34,936 nt of DNA from Caldilineaceae bacterium SB0662_bin_25 (GTDB lineage Bacteria; Chloroflexota; Anaerolineae; Caldilineales; Caldilineaceae), in NCBI GenBank assembly GCA_009840225.1, contig VXOE01000384.1:1-34936 (forward strand), written 5' to 3'. This document shows positions 15,541 through 24,185 of this stretch, one piece after another; within the stretch, counting starts at the first letter, position 1, and each line of letters begins with the position of its first letter. A program made the translations under genes and the position numbers. Under the pieces are notes generated by a model, which was not told the DNA's origin, did not search any database, and saw only the letters and a list, made by a program, of their open reading frames with translations.

Positions 15541-16422
15541 ATGTCGATCGATTTGCTGGCGATAGGAACTGTAACGCGAGACATCGCGATTGCAGATCCG
15601 TCCGCGACCGACTATGTGCTGGGGGGGACAGTCAGTTTTGCCGCGGTTACGGCTGCGCGACTCGGTCGCCGGTCGGCAGTTCTGACTCGAGCAGGTGATG
15701 ACATTGATCTCTCTGATTTGCAGAGAGTGGCCGACCTTCACGTACTGCCTTGCGAGAATACGACGACATTCGCGAATCTCTACTCACCAGACGGCCGCGT
15801 CCAGTACTGCTACACACCTTCGCCGCCTATCGCTGCCGTGGACATTCCCCCGCAACTAAGGGCACCACATATCGCTCTCCTGGGCCCTCTTGTGAACGAG
15901 GTACACGCTGAGGTGGCATCGACATTTGACTCCGACACACTTGTGGCAGCCGTGCCTCAGGGCTGGATGCGCCGGTGGGACGAAGACGGTAAGGTTTTCC
16001 CGACGCAGTGGACGGATATGGCGGAAATCCTGCCCCATCTGGACGCACTCATTTTGTCGATTGAGGACATTGACGGCGACTTGAGTCAGGTGGAGGAGTT
16101 CCTCAAGTACGTGCCGCTCGTGGTACTTACGGAGTACCGTGACGGGAGTACGATCTACAATCGCAAGCCTGAGTCAGAGGTTGAAATTGTCCCGATTCCT
16201 CCTCGCCCGGCAAACGAAGTAGATCCTACCGGCGCCGGCGACATCTTTGCAACTGCATTTCTGCTGCGGCTCGATGAAACCGGCGACCCGCTCGACGCGG
16301 CCCGCTACGCAAATGTAGCAGCCTCTTTCGGCGTTGAGGGTCAGGGCGTGACACGAATTCCCAGCCACAAGCAAGTCTTGGACTACATGGCCCGGCATCC
16401 CTGGCGGCACTCCGCTGCCTAG
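15541..16422 (+). CDS. PfkB-family carbohydrate/nucleoside kinase
   Basis: A ribokinase-fold kinase of 293 aa. The track start at 15394 adds 49 residues unlike the family. ATG 15541 begins directly at the first strand (SIDLLAIGTVTRD) and is preferred, though no good ribosome site precedes it. The N-terminal substrate motif is YVLGGTVSFAAVTAARLG. The C-terminal PfkB signature is NEVDPTGAGDIFATAFLLRL, with the catalytic Asp in GAGD. Such kinases phosphorylate sugars or nucleosides with ATP, and the substrate cannot be told here. It sits between jag and parA, where a sugar kinase is not a standard member of the origin-proximal set. Confidence 0.85.
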   Translation: MSIDLLAIGTVTRDIAIADPSATDYVLGGTVSFAAVTAARLGRRSAVLTRAGDDIDLSDLQRVADLHVLPCENTTTFANLYSPDGRVQYCYTPSPPIAAVDIPPQLRAPHIALLGPLVNEVHAEVASTFDSDTLVAAVPQGWMRRWDEDGKVFPTQWTDMAEILPHLDALILSIEDIDGDLSQVEEFLKYVPLVVLTEYRDGSTIYNRKPESEVEIVPIPPRPANEVDPTGAGDIFATAFLLRLDETGDPLDAARYANVAASFGVEGQGVTRIPSHKQVLDYMARHPWRHSAA

Positions 16423-16489
16423 CCTGTAAGGAACCCATAGGCGAGATGGCCCACTCAAGTGCCTACCACCATATGCAGTTGAGAGTGCG

Positions 16490-17320
16490 ATGACAGCTCA
16501 GATTTTCGCGATCGCCAACCAAAAGGGCGGCGTGGGCAAGACCACGACTGCCGTGAACCTTTGCGCCTACTTGGCCGGGGCGGGCTGCCGTGTTCTTCTT
16601 GTTGACAGTGATCCGCAGGCCAATGCCACAACCAGCTTGGGAATCGACCCCAGGAAACCGGGAACAAGCCTCTACGATGTCCTCATTGAAAACAGGCCCG
16701 TTCAGGAAGCCGTAACGGAAACAACGCTGCCTGGACTGAGCCTGGTGCCCGCCAACCTCGATTTGGCTGGCGCAGAAGTTGAAATGGCGGCGAGGATGGC
16801 CCGAGAGCAGCTCCTTTCCAAGGCCTTGCAGCCTCTCCACTGCGAGTTCGACTACGTGTTCATTGATGACCCTCCTAGCCTGGGCCTGATCACGATAAAC
16901 GGGTTGACTGCCGCGGATGGGATTATCATACCGGTCCAGTGTGAGTACTTGGCCCTGGAGGGACTGAGCCAGTTGCTGAGCACGATTCATCAGGTGCGTA
17001 AGGTCCTGAATGCACGACTGAAGGTCGCCGGCGTGCTCTTGACAATGTCGGACGTGCGCACGAATCTAAGTACGCAGGTGGTCGAAGACGTTAGGGAACA
17101 CTTCCCCTTGGAGACGTTTGATACGCTGATACCCCGCTCGGTTCGCCTCAGTGAAGCGCCTAGTCACGGCCTGACGGTACTTGGCTACGCGCCAGACAGC
17201 GCTGGCGCGCTGGCATACGGAGAACTGGCCGCTGAATTCATGAGTCGTTTTCCAACTAAGGTCGGGGCGGCCCCCGCAGGTCTGCCAGGCGCAGGGTCTC
17301 CGGGTTCCACGGTGGCTTAG
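16490..17320 (+). CDS. parA: Chromosome-partitioning ATPase ParA/Soj
   Basis: A 276-aa ParA/MinD-type ATPase. The deviant Walker A NQKGGVGKTTTAVN lies at residues about 10-23, the switch region VDSDPQANAT near 40-49, and Walker B reads FIDDPPSLGL where most ParA/Soj proteins have a Cys before PP. The later segment PVQCEYLALEGLSQLL is typical of chromosomal Soj. ATP-bound dimers bind DNA non-specifically, and ParB triggers hydrolysis, which moves origins apart. The C-terminus has about 20 extra Pro/Gly/Ala-rich residues. parB starts two bases after the stop. Confidence 0.94.
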   Translation: MTAQIFAIANQKGGVGKTTTAVNLCAYLAGAGCRVLLVDSDPQANATTSLGIDPRKPGTSLYDVLIENRPVQEAVTETTLPGLSLVPANLDLAGAEVEMAARMAREQLLSKALQPLHCEFDYVFIDDPPSLGLITINGLTAADGIIIPVQCEYLALEGLSQLLSTIHQVRKVLNARLKVAGVLLTMSDVRTNLSTQVVEDVREHFPLETFDTLIPRSVRLSEAPSHGLTVLGYAPDSAGALAYGELAAEFMSRFPTKVGAAPAGLPGAGSPGSTVA

Positions 17321-17322
17321 AA

Positions 17323-18267
17323 ATGAGCAGAGAATCAGGTCCAGACCAATTGAACCCCCGCCGAAGGCACGGACTTGGCCGCGGGTTGGGCGCGTTGCTC
17401 GGTAGGTCAGACACGCACGACGACGTAGGGACCGATGAGCAGGTCGATCCGGAAAGCGTTGGGGGGATCAGCGAAGTTCCTATCGGGGAAATAGAGCCTA
17501 ATCCCCACCAGCCGCGTACGCGCTTTGAGCCAGCAAGTCTGGTTGAGCTGGCTACGTCGATCCGCGAACACGGGGTCATTCAGCCGGTAATCGTAGCCGA
17601 GCGTCCTGATCAGCCGCATCGCTACTGGCTGATTGCAGGAGAGAGGCGCTGGCGGGCTGCGCGCCAGGCTGGGCTGTCAGTCTTGCCAGCGGTCGTGCGC
17701 GAAGCGACTTCCCAACAGTTGCTGGAACTCGCCCTGGTCGAGAACTTGCAGCGCGACGATCTGGGCCCCCTGGAGGAAGCCGCTGCCTACAGCGTGTTGA
17801 TTGACCAGTTCAGCCTGACCCAGGCGCAGGTCGCGTATCGTGTGGGAAAGAGCCGGTCGGCGGTGGCCAACGCAGTACGCCTCTTGGGCCTGCCTACCGA
17901 GGTCCAGGCAGCACTGAATGATCGGATGATCAGTGCCGGCCACGCACGCGCTCTCCTCAGCCTCGACGGCGACGAAGAAAAATGTAGGGCTCTCGACCAG
18001 ATAGTTGCGCGGGAGCTGAACGTACGGCAGGCCGAAGAGCTTGTCCGAAGGTGGCAGGATGAATCCGCCGTGAAGGAGAGGGAGGAGGAACCTTCACATT
18101 TGCAGGCACAGTTGCGTTACTGGGAAAACCGTTTTCGAGACCGGCTCAGCACGAAGGTGAATCTCGACCGAAAGGCCGACGGTAGCGGTCGGCTCGTCAT
18201 TCATTTCTATAGCGATGAGGACCTTGAGACGATTTACCGAGAGATCGTCGGAAATGAATCGGACTGA
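17323..18267 (+). CDS. parB: Chromosome-partitioning protein ParB/Spo0J
   Basis: A 314-aa centromere-binding CTPase. The N-terminal ParA-activating peptide is HGLGRGLGALLG. The ParB/Srx domain follows, with IEPNPHQPRTRF, REHGVIQPVIV and the CTP-binding GERRWRAARQAG. ENLQRDDLGPLEEAAAY leads into the helix-turn-helix QAQVAYRVGKSRSAVANAVRLL, and a C-terminal dimerisation segment ends at FYSDEDLETIYREI. It loads at parS and spreads as a DNA clamp. I found no copy of the canonical parS palindrome (TGTTTCACGTGAAACA) in the window. It forms an operon with parA. Confidence 0.94.
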   Translation: MSRESGPDQLNPRRRHGLGRGLGALLGRSDTHDDVGTDEQVDPESVGGISEVPIGEIEPNPHQPRTRFEPASLVELATSIREHGVIQPVIVAERPDQPHRYWLIAGERRWRAARQAGLSVLPAVVREATSQQLLELALVENLQRDDLGPLEEAAAYSVLIDQFSLTQAQVAYRVGKSRSAVANAVRLLGLPTEVQAALNDRMISAGHARALLSLDGDEEKCRALDQIVARELNVRQAEELVRRWQDESAVKEREEEPSHLQAQLRYWENRFRDRLSTKVNLDRKADGSGRLVIHFYSDEDLETIYREIVGNESD

Positions 18268-18379
18268 AGGCTCAGGTCTGTGAGCGAAACGCCGCCGGGG
18301 AAGTATAGTCTGCGCGTAAGTTCACCATTTGGGTGTACAACTCCTCTGATCTTCAGTTTAGTGTTGGCTGGAATGCCGA

Positions 18380-19075
<696 letters not shown>

Positions 19076-19111
19076 TTCCTGATATGGGCTGGGCCGCAAC
19101 CGGAGTCTAGC

Positions 19112-20386
19112 GTGTCCTCAAAAAAAGTACTTCTCCTCACCACACCAAACAGTTACCGGACGCAGGACTATGTCGACGCTGCGACGCGTCTGGGAATCGA
19201 CGCAATAGTGGCGGTGGACCTACCTGGGATGCTGGCTGAAGAATGGAACGTCCCCCTCGGCGCAGAATTTGGCCGCCCTGATAAGGCCGCAGAGAAGATT
19301 GTCGAAGCGCTGGCCAATTCGGGCGGGTCAGTCAGTGGCGAAATCTGTGTCGATGCCGTCCTGGCGCTGGATGACTCCGGGTCCCGGGTAGCGGCGTTGG
19401 TTGCGGCAGAATTGGGACTACCCCACAACGAGCCAATGGCGGCGGAAGCTGCCCGCAATAAGTTCCAAATGCGGACGTTGCTTGCCGCGTGCGGCGCTCC
19501 CGTACCCGAATTCCGCGAGTTTCAAACAAGTGACAACCTGAAAGAGATAATCGCCCGAACGGAGGAGGAAATCGGGTACCCGTGCGTGGTCAAGCCTGAA
19601 GAGTTGAACGGGAGCCGCGGTGTCATCAGGGCAAACCTGCGCTGCGAGTTGGCTGCCGCGGTGAGAAGGCTGACTGCCCTGATTGGGCGCGAGCAACCAT
19701 TCCTGATTGAGGGCTACATTCCCGGGGTGGAGGTCGCTCTCGAAGGCCTCTTGGATAGAGACCGCCTGCACTGTCTGGCCTTGTTCGACAAGCCAGACCC
19801 ACTGGAAGGACCATACTTCGAGGAGACGATATACGTTACCCCCTCAAGGCTGCCGCCTGAAGTGCAGAATCAAATCGCAGAGACGACAGAGGCGGCGGCG
19901 CGGGGACTGGGCCTGCAGACGGGACCCATTCACGCCGAGCTGCGGATCAATGCCGAGGGTCCATGGATTGTGGAGGTCGCCGGGCGGTCGATAGGTGGAC
20001 TTTGCTCGCGAATCTTAAGGTTTGGAATGGAGGTCGGCAACGGCAGTTCGCTGGAGGAGCTGATTCTGCGGCAGGCGTGCGGTCTGCCACTGGCAAGCCT
20101 GGAGCGGGAGTCACAGGCCGGCGGAGTGATGATGATTCCGATTCCTGAAGGGGGTATTCTGCGCCACTTGAGCGGCGTTGAGGAGGCGAAGGAAGTGGCG
20201 GGAATCGAGGATGTTCAGATTACTGCACGGTTGAACCAGTCCCTTGTTCCCCTGCCTGAGGGCGATGCCTATCTGGGCTTCATTTTTTCCAAGGGACCGT
20301 CGCCGGCAGCAGTGGAGGATGCGCTGCGACAAGCACACTCGTTACTACAGTTCGAGATCGACCCGGAGTTTGCGTTGGTACAGTAA
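19112..20386 (+). CDS. ATP-grasp ligase-like protein, substrate unknown
   Basis: A 424-aa ATP-grasp protein starting at GTG 19112, 36 bp after the preceding stop. An N-terminal Rossmann-like pre-ATP domain (KVLLLTTPNSYRTQDYVDAA) is followed by the ATP-grasp fold: YPCVVKPEELNGSRGV (nucleotide-binding lysine), PFLIEGYIPGVEVALEG, and the Mg-binding IHAELRINAEGPWIVEVAGR, with the Glu and the Glu-Val-Ala-Gly-Arg region intact. A C-terminal domain (GGVMMIPIPEGGIL, GDAYLGFIFSKG) resembles that of L-amino-acid ligases and carbamoyl-phosphate-synthase-like ligases. Such enzymes join a carboxylate to an amine or amino acid through an acyl phosphate. Substrates cannot be read from the sequence. It converges with the yggX-like gene nine bases away. 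Confidence 0.85.
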   Translation: MSSKKVLLLTTPNSYRTQDYVDAATRLGIDAIVAVDLPGMLAEEWNVPLGAEFGRPDKAAEKIVEALANSGGSVSGEICVDAVLALDDSGSRVAALVAAELGLPHNEPMAAEAARNKFQMRTLLAACGAPVPEFREFQTSDNLKEIIARTEEEIGYPCVVKPEELNGSRGVIRANLRCELAAAVRRLTALIGREQPFLIEGYIPGVEVALEGLLDRDRLHCLALFDKPDPLEGPYFEETIYVTPSRLPPEVQNQIAETTEAAARGLGLQTGPIHAELRINAEGPWIVEVAGRSIGGLCSRILRFGMEVGNGSSLEELILRQACGLPLASLERESQAGGVMMIPIPEGGILRHLSGVEEAKEVAGIEDVQITARLNQSLVPLPEGDAYLGFIFSKGPSPAAVEDALRQAHSLLQFEIDPEFALVQ

Positions 20387-20395
20387 TGACCGCCG

Positions 20396-20716
20396 CTACT
20401 TCCGGGGCGCCCCTTTGCCTGCAGGCACGCCTTTGCCCGCACCCGGAGTTCCTTCGGGTGTCCACCCTTCCGGCATCTTGGCGCCAACCCCGAAGAAAAA
20501 CTCTTCCATCTGCTCGGCCAGAAAATCGCGTGACTGCTGATCGCCGAGGCTGAGGCCGTAATGGTTTATGAGGACGACCGAGTACTGCATCCACATATCC
20601 CAGGCAGATTGCGAAATGTTCTCAAAGATCCGCTTGCCCAACTCGCCCGGATAGGGGGGCGACTCCAGACCAGGCAGTTCCTGTCCGATCTTTGCACACT
20701 GTACCAGGTGAGCCAT
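20396..20716 (-). CDS. YggX-family Fe(2+)-trafficking / oxidative damage protection protein
   Basis: A 106-aa protein matching YggX along its first 85 residues: MAHLVQCAKIGQE with the conserved Cys, PPYPGELGKRIFENISQSAW, the VLINHYGLSL stretch, and FLAEQMEEFFFG. YggX limits oxidative damage to iron-sulfur clusters and is thought to handle labile iron. ATG 20716 is preferred to the track's TTG 20731 because GGGAG lies eight bases before it and the protein then starts like the family. An unusual Gly/Pro/Lys-rich tail (TPGAGKGVPAGKGAPRK) extends the C-terminus. The family is known mainly from Gamma- and Betaproteobacteria, so its presence here is notable. It is divergent from the formyltransferase gene. 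Confidence 0.87.
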   Translation of the reverse strand: MAHLVQCAKIGQELPGLESPPYPGELGKRIFENISQSAWDMWMQYSVVLINHYGLSLGDQQSRDFLAEQMEEFFFGVGAKMPEGWTPEGTPGAGKGVPAGKGAPRK

Positions 20717-20781
20717 TTTTTTTGCTCCCAACCTAATATAGAGTCAACTGTGGCCACAATTATACGGCCTGAGCCGAGTCT

Positions 20782-21789
20782 GTGTCAAAGGAAATGCGTA
20801 CCCTTTTCATGGGAATGTCCGGACAGTTCAGCCACATTGTGCTGGAGAGGCTGCTAGCTCGCGGTATCAAAGTGGTCGCGGTACTGCTCACCGGACCGAA
20901 AAATGTCCCGCTCCGGGCGGTTTTTCCTGCTGCCGGCACCGCCTTGCCTACCCAGGGGGAAGAGTTCGAACTACCGCTACTGGACCCGGCCGTTACCTTG
21001 GCGACGACGGCTCTGGAGGAGAGACGTGTGAGCAGGAGCGGCAGGCGGGGCAACTCTGCTTCGCATGTGGCCAGCGTATCAGGAAGCCCTCTGGCACTCG
21101 CCGCAAATAAAGGCATTCCTGCATATGAATGCGGGAAGGTCGGCCATCAGGAGACTACCGGCTGGTTGAAGGAGTTGGCGCCGGACGTAGTTAGTGTGGC
21201 CTGCTGGAACAGCATTATTCCTGCGCCTGTACTGGAGATTCCTCGATACGGTTTTCTGAATGTGCATCCTTCATTACTGCCCGCCTACAGGGGGCCGTTT
21301 CCTCTTTTCTGGCAATTTCGCAATGGGGAAACGGAGACGGGTGTAACAGTTCATTGGATGGACGCGGGCCTCGATTCGGGTGACATTGCGGGGCGGCGAG
21401 AGATTCGATTCAGGGAGGGAATCCGTGGCGCAAGCGCTGAAGCGCTTTGCGCGAAGTCAGGGGGAAACCTGCTGGCCGAGATTATTGGAAGGCTGTCGCG
21501 GAGTGACGCATTAAGGCAACCCCAGCCTTCGGGGGGGACCTACTATCCTGCGCCCTCACAAGACGACTTCACCCTCGATTCCAATTGGCACGCGAGGAGA
21601 GCATTCAATTTCATGCGGGCGACCGCTGAGTGGGGTATACCTTTCAGCGTAGAATCGGATGGTAGATTGTACCGGCTGAGTGACGCGATACAATGGCAGG
21701 AGGACGCTTCAACGGAAACGCCAGATTGCGGAATGGTATGGGCTTCCTTTCAGGGCGGCAGTGTGTTAGCTGAAGAGTGGCCCGATTGA
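20782..21789 (+). CDS. Formyltransferase-family protein (Fmt/GART fold)
   Basis: A 335-aa protein with the formyl-transferase fold. The first strand and helix are TLFMGMSGQFSHIVLERLL. The catalytic core is FLNVHPSLLPAYRGPFP, giving the Asn and His of the triad, and the Asp is in MDAGLDSGDI, so the N-H-D set is intact. A C-terminal OB-like part follows (TYYPAPSQDDFTLD, RAFNFMRATAEWG). Between the first and later strands lies an extra segment of about 50 residues (VFPAAGTALPTQGEEFEL to ASVSGSPLA). The real methionyl-tRNA formyltransferase is usually beside def, which is absent here. It may formylate an amino group of a sugar nucleotide or another metabolite. GTG 20782 and ATG 20794 are both possible starts. 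Confidence 0.82.
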   Translation: MSKEMRTLFMGMSGQFSHIVLERLLARGIKVVAVLLTGPKNVPLRAVFPAAGTALPTQGEEFELPLLDPAVTLATTALEERRVSRSGRRGNSASHVASVSGSPLALAANKGIPAYECGKVGHQETTGWLKELAPDVVSVACWNSIIPAPVLEIPRYGFLNVHPSLLPAYRGPFPLFWQFRNGETETGVTVHWMDAGLDSGDIAGRREIRFREGIRGASAEALCAKSGGNLLAEIIGRLSRSDALRQPQPSGGTYYPAPSQDDFTLDSNWHARRAFNFMRATAEWGIPFSVESDGRLYRLSDAIQWQEDASTETPDCGMVWASFQGGSVLAEEWPD

Positions 21790-21895
21790 GCACCGTATAC
21801 GAACATCGCCAATCAGTTTCTTGCCCAAGAAGGTTAGACCAGACGATCCGAAACAGTATTCGACCAACTTGCATTCAAATGACAGGAGATCACCG

Positions 21896-22903
21896 ATGTC
21901 ACTCATGTCAATACCGCCGGGAATGAAGATCGCGGCTCAGGTGTCACCCGAAGCCAGCGAGGAGGACCTGCAGTTTGTGAAGCAGATGGGGCTGGACTGG
22001 GCCGTTTGCTGGACGGACGGCGAACACGCCGGCTATGACTACTATGCCAGGACCAAGGAGCGGTTTGAGAAGGCAGGGGTCCGGGTCTACGGGTTTGGTA
22101 ACCGGGAAGTGCACAACCAGGACGCGATCGTTCTGGGTTTGGATAATCGCGATGCCAAGATCGAGGAGTACGTCAGCCATCTGAGAGCACTGGGCAAAGC
22201 CGGGATTCCCTATACTACGTACGCGCACATGGGGAACGGTATCTGGAGCACGAAGCGCGAGCTGACGCGAGGCGGTGCCTCGGCGCGAGGATTCGACCTG
22301 GCAAAGGCAGACGCCGGACATTGGGCGGGACGCTACTACCATCTGCCGCTCACACACGGTCGGACTTATTCCGAAGATGAGATTTGGGAAAACTTCCGCT
22401 ACTTCGTTTCCCAAGCCGCTCCGGTGGCCGAAGAGGAAGGCGTCCGCATAGGCATTCACCCTGACGACCCTCCCCAGCCAGAGCTAGGGGGAATCCCCCG
22501 GTGCATTTTCAGCAGTTTCGATGGTTACTACAGGGCAATGGACATCGCCAGCAGCCCCAACGTGGGCATCTGTTTCTGCATTGGTTGCTGGTTGGAAGGC
22601 GGCGATCTGATGGGCAAAGGGGTTGAGGAGTCTCTGCAGGAGTTCGGTCAGGCGAATAAGCTCTTCAAGATTCACTTTCGTAACGTTGACCAGCCGTTGC
22701 CTCACTTTGTCGAGACGTTCGTGGACGACGGCTATTTTGACATGTACAAGGCGATGCGTGTGCTGGAGCAGACCGGCTTCGACGGTGTACTGATTCCGGA
22801 CCACATTCCCATGATGGCGGACGATCAGCGCATCGGTACTGCCTATACGATTGGGTACATGAAGGCTCTGCTGGCCCGGGCGCAGGAAGAAGTGAAAGGG
22901 TAA
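21896..22903 (+). CDS. Mannonate dehydratase (UxuA-type) or close relative
   Basis: A 335-aa TIM-barrel protein of the UxuA family. ATG 21896 is chosen over the track's 21821 because AGGAG lies about eight bases before it. Family motifs are intact: GIHPDDPPQPELGGIPRCIF, the metal-binding IHFRNVDQPLPHFVETF, DDGYFDMYKAM, and VLIPDHIP. UxuA dehydrates D-mannonate to 2-keto-3-deoxygluconate with Mn or Fe in hexuronate breakdown. The protein is shorter than the roughly 390-aa E. coli enzyme, as in the Gram-positive branch. The following dehydrogenase gene starts eight bases after the stop. Some homologues act on other aldonates, so the substrate is probable, not certain. Confidence 0.86.
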   Translation: MSLMSIPPGMKIAAQVSPEASEEDLQFVKQMGLDWAVCWTDGEHAGYDYYARTKERFEKAGVRVYGFGNREVHNQDAIVLGLDNRDAKIEEYVSHLRALGKAGIPYTTYAHMGNGIWSTKRELTRGGASARGFDLAKADAGHWAGRYYHLPLTHGRTYSEDEIWENFRYFVSQAAPVAEEEGVRIGIHPDDPPQPELGGIPRCIFSSFDGYYRAMDIASSPNVGICFCIGCWLEGGDLMGKGVEESLQEFGQANKLFKIHFRNVDQPLPHFVETFVDDGYFDMYKAMRVLEQTGFDGVLIPDHIPMMADDQRIGTAYTIGYMKALLARAQEEVKG

Positions 22904-22911
22904 GTACTGCC

Positions 22912-23784
22912 ATGAAAACAGTAGGGATTCTGAGCCCCGGAGACATGGGGCATACGGTAGGTGAGCGGCTGAAAGCGCACGGTCTGCGAGTAATCGCGCA
23001 TCTGGCCGACCGCAGCGCTCGCACGCGAGGCCTGGCCGAAAAGGCAGGAATTGAAGAGGTAGATTCTTACGACTCGCTGGTTGAAATGGCGGATGTCGTG
23101 CTGTGCATCCTTGTGCCCGCGGAGGCGGGGGCGGCAGCCCTGACCGTGGCGAAGGCTCTTCGCCGGACAGGCACTGACCTGCTCTATGCCGACTGCAACG
23201 CGGTCGCACCGCAGACGACCATCAAGATTGGCCGGACGATAACTGAAGCCGGTGGCCGGTTTGTAGATGCCTCGATCATTGGGCCCCCACCGCGCCGCGA
23301 GGGGGCGACGCGGTTCTACGCGTCGGGCGTGCACGCGGGCAAGCTGGCGAAGCTCGAAGACTACGGGCTCGATGTGCCCGTCATCAGCGACAATATAGGT
23401 GATGCTTCTGCCATCAAAATGTGCTATGCGGGAATGACCAAGGGACTGACCGCGCTTTGCACAAACCTGCTGGTTGCTGCAGAGGCGTTGGGAATACGTG
23501 ATGCCCTGTTTGACGAGTGGGGTTTGAGCCAGGAGGCAATGCTAAAGCGCGTGCAGGGCCTGCCAAGTATGCCGCCTAAGTCACGCCGTTGGGTAGGCGA
23601 GATGGAAGAAATAGCGGCGACGATGGCAGCTGTTGGAATGTCGCCGAAGTTCCACGAAGGTGCCGCAGACATCTACCGATTTGTAGGTGCTTCGGCTTTG
23701 GCAGATCGGACCCCTGAAGACCCCGAAGAGCCTTCGCTGGAGGAAATGTTGAAGCTGTTGGTGGGGTCGCTGCCTACGCGGTGA
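22912..23784 (+). CDS. NAD(P)-dependent oxidoreductase with DUF1932 C-terminal domain
   Basis: A 290-aa protein of the 6-phosphogluconate / beta-hydroxyacid dehydrogenase superfamily. The N-terminal Rossmann motif is VGILSPGDMGHTVGERL (GxxxxGxxG). DCNAVAPQTTIKIG and FVDASIIGPPPRR match the substrate-binding part of the DUF1932 subgroup. SAIKMCYAGMTKGLTAL supplies the usual catalytic lysine region, followed by the all-helical C-terminal domain. It probably oxidises or reduces a hydroxy or keto acid. In classic hexuronate operons UxuA is paired with UxuB (mannonate oxidoreductase), a different family, so this enzyme may fill a comparable place. It lies eight bases after the uxuA-like gene and is followed by a strong intrinsic terminator. 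Confidence 0.82.
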   Translation: MKTVGILSPGDMGHTVGERLKAHGLRVIAHLADRSARTRGLAEKAGIEEVDSYDSLVEMADVVLCILVPAEAGAAALTVAKALRRTGTDLLYADCNAVAPQTTIKIGRTITEAGGRFVDASIIGPPPRREGATRFYASGVHAGKLAKLEDYGLDVPVISDNIGDASAIKMCYAGMTKGLTALCTNLLVAAEALGIRDALFDEWGLSQEAMLKRVQGLPSMPPKSRRWVGEMEEIAATMAAVGMSPKFHEGAADIYRFVGASALADRTPEDPEEPSLEEMLKLLVGSLPTR

Positions 23785-23787
23785 GAC

Positions 23788-23809
23788 CGCCCTAAGGGGC
23801 GCTCTTTTT
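23788..23809 (+). terminator. Intrinsic (Rho-independent) terminator after the uxuA-like operon
   Basis: CGCCC-TAAG-GGGCG forms a perfect 5-bp GC stem with a 4-base loop and is followed by CTCTTTTTC. It starts four bases after the stop of the DUF1932 dehydrogenase gene and ends the plus-strand operon before the convergent ABC cluster. Confidence 0.7.
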
Positions 23810-24185
23810 CATATTCCTTGAACAGGGTGATTTGGGAGCAAGTCCTGCACTTGCCATGAGAGGCCGACAGGAGTCGCTCCTAATGTCCACGAACGGCCGC
23901 AAGTTTACCTCATGTCATTGGAATCGAACGGGATCATCCTAAGGCCATTCTGGACTCTCTCACAGGTGCCTCTTCCTGTTGCCCCAGGACGCGTGGTGCT
24001 CTAACTGTCCACCGTAGTAAGAACATGAGCGCTGGCAAGCAACTGGGGCAATGCAACTGAACAACGGCTCCTAAACAATGAAGGAAAGGTACGCCCTTCT
24101 GCAGGCACAAGCGTGCGCAGGCGATTCCCCAAGCATTTCGGTGAGGGGGCAGGGTGTCGAAGAGCTATAGCTTACAAGGAACTGC
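23810..24185. other. Intergenic region between convergent operons
   Basis: About 375 bases between the terminator of the uxuA-like operon and the end of the minus-strand ABC cluster. No ORF, tRNA or convincing terminator for the minus strand was recognised. Only short features were seen, such as the palindrome AGCTATAGCT near 24165 and a small GCAC/GTGC inverted repeat near 24110. Confidence 0.5.

Noticed and set aside
16490-18267. parS sites near parAB
   Set aside because: I looked for TGTTTCACGTGAAACA and close variants across the window and saw none.
20749-20758. Palindrome TGTGGCCACA in the divergent yggX/formyltransferase gap
   Set aside because: A ten-base palindrome alone is weak evidence for an operator; no second copy or known regulator was found.
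23915-23950. T-loop-like GAATCGAACGGGATC, hinting at a minus-strand tRNA
   Set aside because: The flanks do not form a T stem, and no acceptor stem or anticodon arm could be built.
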